Assembly: GCF_944327235.1 (NCBI RefSeq)
Contig: NZ_CALVHE010000008.1
Location: 1-51,672 of the forward strand
Length of the DNA stretch: 51,672 nt
Direction of reading: 5' to 3'
Source: an uncultured Desulfovibrio sp.
GTDB lineage: Bacteria > Desulfobacterota > Desulfovibrionia > Desulfovibrionales > Desulfovibrionaceae
Below the pieces are notes generated by a model. That model made no database searches and was not told where the DNA came from. It worked only from the letters and a program-made list of their open reading frames with translations. A program made the position numbers and the translations under genes. Below, piece after piece: positions 1 to 8,183 of this stretch; the stretch's first letter is position 1, and every line of letters begins with the position of its first letter.

Positions 1-71
1 TGCCGCCATATAGTCTCTCCTCATTGTAAGTGAAGAGATTATAACATACTATTTAATTTGACGACACCACC

Positions 72-217
72 TAGAGCGTTTCACCTTTGAAAAAGGTGAA
101 ACGCGAGGCGGCGGACCGCGCCGCCCGGCCCAAAGTGAGCGGAAAAACCGCGCTTTTTCCGCGAAACGACAGGCCGTATGGTTTGAAACGCAACGCGTTT
201 CAAACCGAAATTGCTCT
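72..217 (+). repeat. Family B hairpin repeat, copy B1 (long form)
   Basis: Non-coding element made of successive hairpins. The first pairs GCGTTTCACCTT with AAGGTGAAACGC, the second is a GGCGGC/GCCGCC stem, the third pairs GCGGAAAAA with TTTTTCCGC, and the last pairs GGTTTGAAACGC with GCGTTTCAAACC. It begins TAGAGCGTTT and ends near ATTGCTCT, giving weak terminal inversion. Related copies lie at 14502, 21852, 33567, 35308 (inverted) and 47941. Confidence 0.7.
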
Positions 218-220
218 GGC

Positions 221-375
221 ATGGACGGGGGAGGGCGGGGATATCCTGCGAGAGGTGGCGCTTTCCCGATATCGTCAGGGCACGGGAAAGGTGGTCTTTG
301 TCGTCGTCGGCGGGCTGTGGTCCGCCTTTGGGCCTGACAGGGAAACAGGTCGCGATACGGCGGAGCAACGGACAG
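221..375. other. Intergenic stretch with nothing recognised
   Basis: Between repeat B1 and the thiE terminator I see no credible gene, tRNA or known RNA motif. Open frames crossing it also run through the repeat and the antisense of thiE, so I treat them as shadows. Confidence 0.5.
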
Positions 376-409
376 AAAAACAGCGGGAGGAGGCCAGCTC
401 CTCCCGCTG
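376..409 (-). terminator. Rho-independent terminator of the DUF362-thiE unit
   Basis: A 12-bp perfect stem (CAGCGGGAGGAG with CTCCTCCCGCTG, loop of 5) lies just past the thiE stop. On the minus strand it is followed by a run of five T. Confidence 0.85.
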
Positions 410-452
410 TGTGGGGACGGGGGGACGCCGCTCGTACGGCGGGCGGGATGCG

Positions 453-1094
453 TCAGGCCGTCTGGTGCATGGCCCGGCGAACGGCGGCGACTTTGCCGAC
501 GATGTCTTCAGCGCCGACCAGCTCGGAAACGAGGGCGCAGCATTTGGCGCCATGTGCGGCCACCTCGGCTATGTTATGTTCCTTGATGCCGCCGATGGCC
601 ACAAAGGGCGTGTCGATGTTGGCCGCCACCCAGTCCAGATAGGCATAGCCCACGGGCGCGGTCACATCCTCCTTGGTCTGGGTGGCGAAGATGGGGCCGA
701 CGCCCAGATAATCCGCCCCGAGGCGGACGGCTTCCTGCGCCTGTTCCGGGCAGTGCGTGGAAAGGCCGATGCACATCTTGCTGCCCACCAGCGCCCGTAC
801 GTCCGGCAGGGGGATGTCCTCCTGTCCGATATGCACGCCGTCGGCTTCGGCCAGTATGGCGAGGTCGATGTGGTCGTCCACGATGAAGCAGGCCCCCGCC
901 TCGCGGGTAAGGCGACGCATGAGGCGGCATTGTTCCAGCATCTCGCCGCCCTTCAGCTTTTTTTCCCGATACTGGATGATGCGTACTCCGGCGGCCAGCA
1001 GGGCGGACACCACGGTCTCCAGCGGACGCCCCAGAGAAAGGCGGGAATCGGTCAGGGCATAGATGTCGGTCTCATTGGGCAGGATGACGGGCAT
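453..1094 (-). CDS. thiE: Thiamine-phosphate synthase ThiE
   Basis: Couples the thiazole phosphate and HMP-pyrophosphate moieties to give thiamine phosphate in the cytosol. The 213-residue product has family-typical length and TIM-barrel motifs: QYREK at 41-45, the DDH segment at 73-75, GVHIGQED at 86-93, GPIFAT at 133-138 and VAIGGI at 165-170. I start it at the ATG at 1094 because AGGAGT lies 4 bases upstream; the frame stays open further but that part has no family similarity. It follows the DUF362 gene by 8 bp, so the two are probably co-transcribed. No TPP riboswitch is visible upstream. ThiL, which phosphorylates its product, is encoded at 38425. Confidence 0.93.
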   Translation of the reverse strand: MPVILPNETDIYALTDSRLSLGRPLETVVSALLAAGVRIIQYREKKLKGGEMLEQCRLMRRLTREAGACFIVDDHIDLAILAEADGVHIGQEDIPLPDVRALVGSKMCIGLSTHCPEQAQEAVRLGADYLGVGPIFATQTKEDVTAPVGYAYLDWVAANIDTPFVAIGGIKEHNIAEVAAHGAKCCALVSELVGAEDIVGKVAAVRRAMHQTA

Positions 1095-1102
1095 GGGGAC
1101 TC

Positions 1103-2101
1103 CTAGGATTTGAAGGAAAGCCAGAAACGGCGCAGGCAGCTTTTCAGCAGACGCCAGGGACGAAAAGACGTGTGCAGCAAATGTGCGGGAACGCGAAAAT
1201 CTTCCACGGCGCATCCCGAAGGGTGCAGGAGGGGATAGCGCGGACGACAGCCGTTGGCAAGGCAGTCGGCGTGTCCCCGACGCATCAGGGCCGCGGCCAG
1301 CGGCACATCCTCCACGGGACAGCCGAGGACGGCGCACAGGGCTTCGTCCAGCGCCACGCAGGATGAAGAGGCGGCCAGCAGGCCGAGCGGATAGGCGGCT
1401 CCGTTGGAAGGGCCGGTCACATGCATGGCCACGATGCCGTCCAGCAGTCCGGCGGCAGGGGGCAGAGCGGTCTGGAGGGCCGCCAGACAGGCGGCAAAAA
1501 AGTCGGGGTCCTGCCCCTGTGCGGTATGGATGACGGCCTTGCGCAGGCCGCTGACGCAGCCGAAAAGGTTCTTGGCGCTCAGGGTCAGGCGCATCTGGGA
1601 ATGCGCCTTGACGCGGGCCGCCGAAAGGATGAGGTCGCTTTCCAGCGCAAGACGGCTGACCGGGAAGCTGACGCCGGTATCCAGCGCAAGACGTTGTGGA
1701 GCATCCAGCGCTTCCACTCGCAGGCCCAGCGGGGCGAGGGCATCCGTCAGGCCGATCTTGCGGGCCACGGCCGAAGCTGTGCCGAAGCCGGGCGAATCCG
1801 CTACACGGACGCGCGCGCCCTGATCCAGCAGCCAGCGGCAGGCCGACGCCACCACGGCCGGACTGGTGCAGGCCAGGGGACGGGCCGTCACCAGATTGGG
1901 CTTGAGCAGTACACGCTTGCCGTAAAGGTCCCGCAGGGGGGCCTCCTCCGCGCAGGCATCCAGCAGGTCGGGCAGCACTGCGGGCGTCTCGTTCTCGTGC
2001 GGGCAGCGGGCAAGGGCCACCGTAGGACAGCGTCCGCTCCCTTTTGGAGCGGGGTCCGCCGCGCGGGGCAGGGCAGAGGATGGCGCTTCTTCGTCATGCA
2101 T
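1103..2101 (-). CDS. DUF362 domain protein
   Basis: 332-residue protein resembling the DUF362 family, often annotated as iron-sulfur-associated proteins of unknown function. Recognisable segments are KRVLLKPNLV near the N-terminus, a VRVADSPGFG segment, and KAHSQMRLTLSAKNLFG in the middle. I see no CxxCxxC ferredoxin motif, so this is the DUF362 core without a fused cluster domain. The start is taken at the ATG at 2101; more upstream starts would add an Arg/Pro-rich stretch that runs into the divergent promoter region of the channel gene. It is coupled to thiE 8 bp downstream, which suggests but does not show a link to cofactor metabolism. Confidence 0.75.
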   Translation of the reverse strand: MHDEEAPSSALPRAADPAPKGSGRCPTVALARCPHENETPAVLPDLLDACAEEAPLRDLYGKRVLLKPNLVTARPLACTSPAVVASACRWLLDQGARVRVADSPGFGTASAVARKIGLTDALAPLGLRVEALDAPQRLALDTGVSFPVSRLALESDLILSAARVKAHSQMRLTLSAKNLFGCVSGLRKAVIHTAQGQDPDFFAACLAALQTALPPAAGLLDGIVAMHVTGPSNGAAYPLGLLAASSSCVALDEALCAVLGCPVEDVPLAAALMRRGHADCLANGCRPRYPLLHPSGCAVEDFRVPAHLLHTSFRPWRLLKSCLRRFWLSFKS

Positions 2102-2274
2102 GGAAGCACTATGCCGCCCGCTGTGGGGCTTGTAAAGCCTCGCTCGGCAACTCCCCACAGGGGGGCATGTACGCTTTTCAAGGGGCGGGTCTTGGAGTAG
2201 GCTCCTCCTGTTTCCGAAACTGGAGCCCGCTTTGCCGGGCACATCCCCTTTTTTCTAGCCGAGCGGAGGGAGGA

Positions 2275-4794
2275 ATGCCCCGTTATCTGCGTCTGTGTCT
2301 GACCGTGCTTGCGGTCTGCACCTTGTACATGTGTTTTCAACCCGTCACGGCGGGCTGGGCGGCGGACGCCCCGACTGCCGACGCTAAGGCTGATGCCGGC
2401 GCCCAGCAGAAGGACGGCGCAGCCGATGCGGAGAAAAAGAAGGGGCCGGACAAGCCCGCGCCGGATCCGTGGGGAGACATCTGGGAAGGACAGCGCGATT
2501 ACCTGATCCGCGTCATCAGTGAAGTCCGCCAGATGGATTCCCAGTTTTCGGGGCGTATCACCAGCCTTTCGGTCAGCGAGGAAAATGAGGCCCGCCGTCT
2601 GCTGGTGCTGGCCAATACTTTCAAGAAATGGCCCAATGCCCTGGAAGCTGTGGACCGCCGTCTCGGACTGACCTACCGTCGCGTCCAGATGTTGCTGGAG
2701 GAACCTCTCCAGCAACGGCTGCAGGTGCAGACTCTGCTGGAGAGGATGCGTACCCTGTCCACCTCCCTGCCGGACGATACCCAGAATGCCGGTCCGGAGA
2801 TCAAGGGCTATGCCCGGGATATCCGGCAGGCGCGCAGCCGTCTGGAAAGCCTGCTCAAGCGCTACAATACGGCGCTTGCCCCGGCGCAGAACCTGCTGCG
2901 GGATCTGGAAGCCGCTCAGAAGGACATCAATGCCCTGTTGCCCGGCTTGTGGAAAAACTACTATCTGAGCGGGGCTGTTTCCTATCTCAATCCCGAGACC
3001 TGGGGCAAGGTGCTGCAGCAGCTCCAACTTTTCACGCAGGGTATCAAGCTCCGCCTGCCCGTGGAGTTGCCCACCACCAGCGAACAATGGAAAAGCGTCG
3101 CCCTGCGCCTTTTCCTGAGTCTTGCTTTCAGCCTGCTCATCGCCGTACTGCTGCGCCGTCGCTGCCGGAGTTGCCGTACGGACGTCACCATGAAGCATCT
3201 CGTCAATATCAGCGTCCCCTGGCTCCTGCTGGGCATGAGCGTGCTGTCCGCCTCCCTGTCCGCGACGGATGATACGTTCCGGCTGTTCCTGGCCGTGGGC
3301 AACCTCACTATCATCGTGGCGCTGGTCTTTCTGGCCTGGGATCTGCGGCGGCTGCGCCATACCGAGGTCCCGGCGGAGCCGTCGCCGCTCTGGCGGCTCA
3401 TACCGCTGACGTTTGCGGCCTATATCCTGCTCTATGTGCCGCTGCCGCGAGCGGTGGCCGTGGTGGCCTGGATCGCGTCCATCATCGTGTACATGATCGT
3501 GCAGCGCAAGCGCCGCTTTGATACGGATTTCGGGCCCATGCAGCTGGAGTCCTCCATCTGTACCGGACTGCCCGTGGTCTTGTGGATAGTGCTCGTGCTG
3601 GCCCTGCTGGGACTGCATGTCTACAGTATGGCGCTCTATCTCTTGTATGCCTCCGTTTCTCTGGCCATCCAGCTGGGCATGGGCAGCATGTCCATGATCA
3701 ACAAGATCAATGTGCAGCTCAACAAGGAAGGCGGGACCGCCGCCCTCACCAGCGTGCTGCTGGCGCTGGCCGCGCCGCTCATGCTGGTGCTGGCGGTCTG
3801 CAGCATCGGCCTTTGGGTCATAACGCTGCCGGGCGGCTTCTATATCCTGCAGGACTATGTCCTGCAGGGGGTGGATGTGGGCAGCACACGTTTCAACGTG
3901 GTGCAGGTGCTGCTGATCTTCAGCATGTTCTTCATCACCCGTACGGCCGTGCGCATGGCCTGCCGCTTCCTCGGCCGTCTGCCCGAAAAGGGCATGACCA
4001 TCGACGCCACGCTCATCCAGCCGCTCCAGACCGGCGTCACCTATGCGCTCTGGGCTTTCTTCGGCCTGTTCATGCTCCGGGCGCTGGGCATGGAACTGAG
4101 CAATCTGGCCATGGTCGCCGGTGGTCTTTCCGTCGGTATCGGTTTCGGTATGCAAACCATCATCAATAACTTCCTTTCCGGCCTCATCCTCATTTTCAGC
4201 CGCACCATGCAGGAAGGGGACGTGGTGGAAGTGGGCAACACCACGGGCCGGGTCCGCAAGATCAGCGTGCGCGCCACCATCGTCGAGACGTACGATAACG
4301 CCATCATCTACGTCCCCAACGCGGAATTCGTCTCCAGCCGTCTCATCAACTGGACGCGCAACAGCCGTTCCGTGCGTCTGCAGGTGGATGTGGGCGTAGC
4401 CTACGGCACCAGTACCGAACTGGTCATGCGCATCATGCGCGATATCGCCAAGAGCCATCCCAGCATCCTCAAGTATCCCGAGCCGGTGGTGCTCTTTACG
4501 GCCTTCGGGGACAGCACGCTGAATTTTGCCCTGCGTTTCTGGGTGCAGGACTATGACGTGGGCGTGTCCACCTCGTCCGACATCCGGTTGAGCATGGAGC
4601 GCGAGTTCCGCGCCCATAACATCGAAGTGGCCTTCCCGCAGCTCGACGTGCATGTGAAGCAGATGCCGCCGCGGGCCATGACGCCGCGCGATCTGCCGCC
4701 CCGGCAGAATCCCCGGACGCCGGCCCTGCGCCGTCCGCGTCCCAAGGTCGCACGGCGGCGGGGCGTTGCGGATGCGCAGCACAGGGAAGCCTGA
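2275..4794 (+). CDS. Large MscS-family mechanosensitive channel
   Basis: 839-residue inner-membrane protein. It has an N-terminal signal-like segment (about 1-30), an acidic/lysine-rich linker, a helical periplasmic region (about 60-260; DUF3772-like, from memory), many hydrophobic segments from about 272 to 640, then the MscS pore and cytoplasmic beta domain. The pore helix is visible as GGLSVGIGFGMQTIINN near residue 616. By family it should gate on membrane tension and release osmolytes. The start at 2275 is supported by GGAGGGAGG immediately upstream; the frame is open further upstream but overlaps the divergent DUF362 gene. The tail is Arg/Pro-rich. Confidence 0.9.
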   Translation: MPRYLRLCLTVLAVCTLYMCFQPVTAGWAADAPTADAKADAGAQQKDGAADAEKKKGPDKPAPDPWGDIWEGQRDYLIRVISEVRQMDSQFSGRITSLSVSEENEARRLLVLANTFKKWPNALEAVDRRLGLTYRRVQMLLEEPLQQRLQVQTLLERMRTLSTSLPDDTQNAGPEIKGYARDIRQARSRLESLLKRYNTALAPAQNLLRDLEAAQKDINALLPGLWKNYYLSGAVSYLNPETWGKVLQQLQLFTQGIKLRLPVELPTTSEQWKSVALRLFLSLAFSLLIAVLLRRRCRSCRTDVTMKHLVNISVPWLLLGMSVLSASLSATDDTFRLFLAVGNLTIIVALVFLAWDLRRLRHTEVPAEPSPLWRLIPLTFAAYILLYVPLPRAVAVVAWIASIIVYMIVQRKRRFDTDFGPMQLESSICTGLPVVLWIVLVLALLGLHVYSMALYLLYASVSLAIQLGMGSMSMINKINVQLNKEGGTAALTSVLLALAAPLMLVLAVCSIGLWVITLPGGFYILQDYVLQGVDVGSTRFNVVQVLLIFSMFFITRTAVRMACRFLGRLPEKGMTIDATLIQPLQTGVTYALWAFFGLFMLRALGMELSNLAMVAGGLSVGIGFGMQTIINNFLSGLILIFSRTMQEGDVVEVGNTTGRVRKISVRATIVETYDNAIIYVPNAEFVSSRLINWTRNSRSVRLQVDVGVAYGTSTELVMRIMRDIAKSHPSILKYPEPVVLFTAFGDSTLNFALRFWVQDYDVGVSTSSDIRLSMEREFRAHNIEVAFPQLDVHVKQMPPRAMTPRDLPPRQNPRTPALRRPRPKVARRRGVADAQHREA

Positions 4795-4898
4795 TCCCCG
4801 ATAATTCATGCCTGACGCCATCCCCGCCGCATGGCTGCCCGTCCGTGAGGGCAGAGGGATCCCGTCAGCAAGCGCGGCAAGGCCGCAAGGAGGTAGAT

Positions 4899-5243
4899 AT
4901 GATTCGTCGCAAACAGGATGCCGTCACGTTTGAGCGCAGCATGTGGGGTGGGCCCGGGCTGGGCCAGGCCCTGCAGATCCTCAATGAGGGGGAATTTTCC
5001 GGCAAGGGCCGGTTGTTCAACCATGTGCGCCTCGCGCCCGGCTGTGCCATAGGCAAACATGCACACCACGGGGAGTTTGAAGTCTATTACATCCTCAAGG
5101 GAGAGGGTACTTATGACGACAACGGGACGGAATGCCGCGTCGCCGCCGGCGACGTGACCGTCTGTCCTGACGGGGAGACGCACGGGATCGTGAACACGGG
5201 CAGCGAAGATCTGGAACTCATCGCCCTGATCCTGCTCGTGTAG
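4899..5243 (+). CDS. Small cupin-domain protein
   Basis: 114-residue single-domain cupin. The metal-binding motif 1 is visible as G...HAHHGEFEVYYILKGEG and motif 2 as PDGETHGIVN. The substrate cannot be told from sequence; such proteins are often small isomerases, sugar-binding or regulatory proteins. The start at 4899 has AAGGAGG 6 bases upstream. It lies 104 bp after the channel gene on the same strand, so it may be transcribed with it or separately. Confidence 0.85.
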   Translation: MIRRKQDAVTFERSMWGGPGLGQALQILNEGEFSGKGRLFNHVRLAPGCAIGKHAHHGEFEVYYILKGEGTYDDNGTECRVAAGDVTVCPDGETHGIVNTGSEDLELIALILLV

Positions 5244-5277
5244 GATGGATGTCCGCCGTGAGCGGAGTGTGACAGAC

Positions 5278-5316
5278 GACAGGCCGTCTGAAGGTGTTCG
5301 GGCGGCCTGTCTTGCG
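5278..5316 (+). terminator. Probable terminator hairpin after the cupin gene
   Basis: GACAGGCCG pairs with CGGCCTGTC at 5303-5311. Only a weak T-rich tail follows, so termination may be inefficient. Confidence 0.5.
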
Positions 5317-5318
5317 TC

Positions 5319-5470
5319 ATGAGCAATTCCACATTGAAATGTGGATTGCTCCGGTAGTCGCGAGAGCGACTACCCGCAATCGAACACACGGAAAAACCAC
5401 GCTTTTTCCGTAGTGTGAGGGCAGCGTCAGCAGGGAAATTGGACACAATTTCAATGCGAATCCGCTCATG
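5319..5470 (+). repeat. Family A hairpin repeat, copy A1
   Basis: About 150 bp with three clear hairpins: AGCAATTCCACATT with AATGTGGATTGCT, GGTAGTCGC with GCGACTACC, and CGGAAAAA with TTTTTCCG. It starts CATGAGCAATTC and ends GAATCCGCTCATG, so the ends are inverted. A close copy in the opposite orientation lies at 48051-48202. No coding potential is evident. Confidence 0.75.
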
Positions 5471-5538
5471 CGCCCCGCCCCGGGACGGCCTTTGTCCCCG
5501 TACTTGGCCCGTGGCCCGCTTTGCGCTAGTCTGCCGGG

Positions 5539-6711
5539 ATGCAACATCGTCGACTGCCCCCTGCCGCTCGTTCGTCCCGTTCCGGCCATGCTCCCGCCAG
5601 CGCTCCTGTGCGGGAGAGGACCGCTCCTGACACGTCCGCCCGTGAGAGGGGCGGAGGGGGCCCCGTACAGCCGCCGTCCTCCCAGCCGGAATGGCGCAGG
5701 CAGCGACGGGAACGGCGTGCCGCCGCACAGGCCGATGAGCGGCGCAAGCTGGCGCAACGCTGGCCCCTGCTGCCGCGTGAGGCATTGCCGCAAGAGGATT
5801 TCACCGTACAGCTGGCCCCGTACGGCTATATGGAGCCGTTGCTCGAAGAGCTGGGCGAGCGTGTCCTGACGGTGCGCGGCCGCCTTGTGCTCGCGCGGGG
5901 CGGCGAGGCGGCCGCCTGGGCCCAGAACGTCTGGACAGCGCCGCGCTGGCTGGAAGCCGCCTCCATCGGGCAGGCGGTGCGGGCGTTGACGGCCCTGCAG
6001 CGCAATTGGCGAGGACATGCGCTGCCCGAAAGCGGCCATCAACGGCGGCAGGCCCTCATGGAAGCGGCCTTGCCGCATGTGGGCTCCCGTCCCCTGCATT
6101 TCGGGGAAGCGGCCCCCACGGCCCCGTTGGGAGCCTTTACGCTCTGGGAACATGATCTGCTGCTGGCTTCGCCGTCCACAAGTTCGCCCTTTGCCGATGG
6201 TGAGGCCCATTTCGAGGAAAACAGGACAGAGCCGCCGGGGCGGGCGTATCTGAAGCTCTGGGAAGCCTTCACTCTTGATGGACGGCGGCCGCGGCACGGG
6301 GAGCTCTGCGTGGATCTGGGCGCATCGCCGGGCGGCTGGACATGGGTGCTGGCCGGGCTGGGGGCGCGGGTATTCAGTCTGGACAAGGTCGAACTGGCTC
6401 CGCAGGTGGGCTGTCTGCCCAACGTGAACCACTGTCTCGGCAGCGGATTCGGTCTGGACCCCCGGCATGTGGGGCGCGTGGATTGGTTGTTTTCAGATAT
6501 GATCTGCTACCCGGAACGTCTCCTGCAGGTCGTCCGTCAGTGGATCGGGGCGCGCGCCTGCGCCCATGTCGTCTGTACGCTCAAGTTCCAGGCGGAAACG
6601 GATCATGCGGTGAGCCGGGCCTTTGCCGCCATCCCCGGCGGCAGGCTCCTGCATCTTTTCTGCAACAAGCACGAACTGACCTTCATCTGGCATGAGGATG
6701 CCGCCATTTAG
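5539..6711 (+). CDS. RlmM/FtsJ-like SAM-dependent rRNA methyltransferase
   Basis: 390-residue protein. The first ~75 residues are Pro/Arg-rich and probably disordered. The C-terminal half is a Rossmann methyltransferase of the FtsJ/RlmM type: motif I DLGASPGGWT near residue 258, an FSDM segment near 320, and a catalytic-lysine segment CTLKFQ near 349. This pattern fits 2'-O-methylation of 23S rRNA, though the exact target is an inference. No strong ribosome site precedes the first ATG, and a start further in is possible. The TAG stop is the first three bases of a TAGGGCCTGTTA sequence identical to the end of repeat family M. Confidence 0.82.
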   Translation: MQHRRLPPAARSSRSGHAPASAPVRERTAPDTSARERGGGGPVQPPSSQPEWRRQRRERRAAAQADERRKLAQRWPLLPREALPQEDFTVQLAPYGYMEPLLEELGERVLTVRGRLVLARGGEAAAWAQNVWTAPRWLEAASIGQAVRALTALQRNWRGHALPESGHQRRQALMEAALPHVGSRPLHFGEAAPTAPLGAFTLWEHDLLLASPSTSSPFADGEAHFEENRTEPPGRAYLKLWEAFTLDGRRPRHGELCVDLGASPGGWTWVLAGLGARVFSLDKVELAPQVGCLPNVNHCLGSGFGLDPRHVGRVDWLFSDMICYPERLLQVVRQWIGARACAHVVCTLKFQAETDHAVSRAFAAIPGGRLLHLFCNKHELTFIWHEDAAI

Positions 6712-6955
6712 GGCCTGTTAGGGTCAGGGCTCATTACGCTTTTTTTGAGGGGGAAGAAATCCCTTTGCTCTGCTGTCGATGCCCGTAGCTTCCTACGTCG
6801 CAACGGGCACAGCCCTTCGGGCTGCCTTCCGGTCGCGCTCTGCTGTCGATGCCTGTAAGGCTCCTGCGTCGCCTGACAGGCACGGGCCCTGCGGGCCGCT
6901 GCCAGCGCGGGAGCGAGGGAGCTTCCTTCCTGCAAAACGGGCCGCCTTTCTCGAC
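6709..6955 (+). repeat. Intergenic repeat region: M-like end plus 70-bp tandem hairpin repeat
   Basis: It begins TAGGGCCTGTTA, matching the terminal repeat of family M, but then diverges. From 6767 a unit of about 70 bp starting GCTCTGCTGTCGATGC occurs twice (6767-6836 and 6837-6906). Each unit holds a hairpin, GCCCGT...ACGGGC in the first and GCCTGT...ACAGGC in the second, followed by a GC-rich second stem. The rest up to the glycosyltransferase stop shows nothing recognisable. Confidence 0.6.
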
Positions 6956-6959
6956 ACCC

Positions 6960-8183
6960 TCAGGCCCGCGCCTGCCCGGCTTCGGCAGGGTGGTCTTTCA
7001 GCCAGCGTTCATAGATAGCGGCGAGCGGGGCCTGACGGCGTCGACGCGCCTCCTGCCAGTAACGCTGGATGAGCGCCCGCTTGCGGGATGGATCATCGCC
7101 GTGCGCCTCACGTTCAACGCTTGCCGCAAGTTCCGTCTGCCCGCAGCGCAGGGCCAGGCGATGCAGCGGCTGCCAGATGTCCGGCAGGGGGAAAAAGCGG
7201 GACGCCCGTTGCAGGATTTCCAGTGCCCGGGCTTCTTCTCCCTGACGTTGGAGCAGGTCGGCCAGACGCCGCCAGCCTCCCAGCCAGAGCGGTTCTTCCC
7301 GCAGAAGGCGAATGCCGTCCTCCACCGTCATGGTGGCGGCGTCCGCTTCCAGCGCCTGCATCCGGGCGGGAGGCAGGATCAGATAGGTCCTGCCTGTGGG
7401 CCCCAATCGGACTTCATAGCCGTCCACCGCGGCCTGTATATGCAGGTCCGGCTGGATCTTCTCCCCCCAGCGGGAGGAAAAGAGGGCGGCATTTTCTTTG
7501 TCTCGGTCAAAGCGGCCCGGCGTCCGGCTGGTGTGATGATAGAGCAGGCTTTGCCCCGCAAGCCGCAACTTTGCGCCGTGGCTGTGCAGATTCAGGCAGA
7601 GATCAAGATCTTCGTAGCCGTTGCGGTAGCCTTCGTGAAAGCCGCCTGCCTCCTGAAAAACCGCGCGCGGCAGCAGCAGCGCGGCCCCGGTGAGCGCCTG
7701 GAGAGGATGGACGCGCCGCAGGGCGGGATGGTCGCCCGGAAAGCCTTCATAGAGATGACAGAGCGTATACAGCGGGCTGAAGCTCACGCCGCAATGCTGG
7801 CAGGTGCCGTCGGGATAGAGCAGCAGCGGCCCCACGGCCCGCACATGCGGCAGAGACAGGGCTTCGCGGAGCGGCGGCAGCCAGCCGGGCGTGAACGTGA
7901 TGTCGTTATTGACGAAAAAGAGCGCCTCGCCGTCGGCAGCGCGGGCCCCGGCATTGCAGCCCCGTGCAAAGCCCTGGTTCTCCGGCAGGAGCAGCGCCGT
8001 GAAGCGGGAGCCGAAGAGCTGTTCCCCCAACGGAGCCAGCGCCTCGCGAGTGGCGTCCGTAGAGCCGTTATCCACCACGATGACCTGTATGTCCTCGCCC
8101 TGACTGTGTTCCGCCAGCGAGTGCAGACAGGTGCGCGTGGTCTCCCAGAGATTCCAGGCCGGGATGATGCAGGAAATGGTCAT
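6960..8183 (-). CDS. Family 2 glycosyltransferase with C-terminal repeats
   Basis: 407-residue protein. The N-terminal GT-A fold (about 1-240) shows SCIIPAWN, VIVVDNGSTD and the FFVNND acidic motif that binds the nucleotide-sugar metal. The C-terminal ~130 residues are Arg-rich helices resembling degenerate TPR repeats. It should transfer a sugar to a surface glycan, lipid or protein; the substrate is unknown. Its ATG overlaps the cobB stop as ATGA (8180-8183), so translation is probably coupled, although the two functions are unrelated. An AGGAAG lies upstream. Confidence 0.87.
   Translation of the reverse strand: MTISCIIPAWNLWETTRTCLHSLAEHSQGEDIQVIVVDNGSTDATREALAPLGEQLFGSRFTALLLPENQGFARGCNAGARAADGEALFFVNNDITFTPGWLPPLREALSLPHVRAVGPLLLYPDGTCQHCGVSFSPLYTLCHLYEGFPGDHPALRRVHPLQALTGAALLLPRAVFQEAGGFHEGYRNGYEDLDLCLNLHSHGAKLRLAGQSLLYHHTSRTPGRFDRDKENAALFSSRWGEKIQPDLHIQAAVDGYEVRLGPTGRTYLILPPARMQALEADAATMTVEDGIRLLREEPLWLGGWRRLADLLQRQGEEARALEILQRASRFFPLPDIWQPLHRLALRCGQTELAASVEREAHGDDPSRKRALIQRYWQEARRRRQAPLAAIYERWLKDHPAEAGQARA

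Noticed and set aside
1095..2274. A TPP riboswitch upstream of the DUF362-thiE unit
   Set aside because: I looked for the CUGAGA and ACCUGA core motifs in the leader and between the genes and found none.
1888..4821. A 977-codon open frame antisense to the channel gene
   Set aside because: Its product is low-complexity, His/Gln/Arg-rich and lacks motifs, as expected of a shadow in GC-rich DNA. The plus-strand frame encodes a clear MscS channel.
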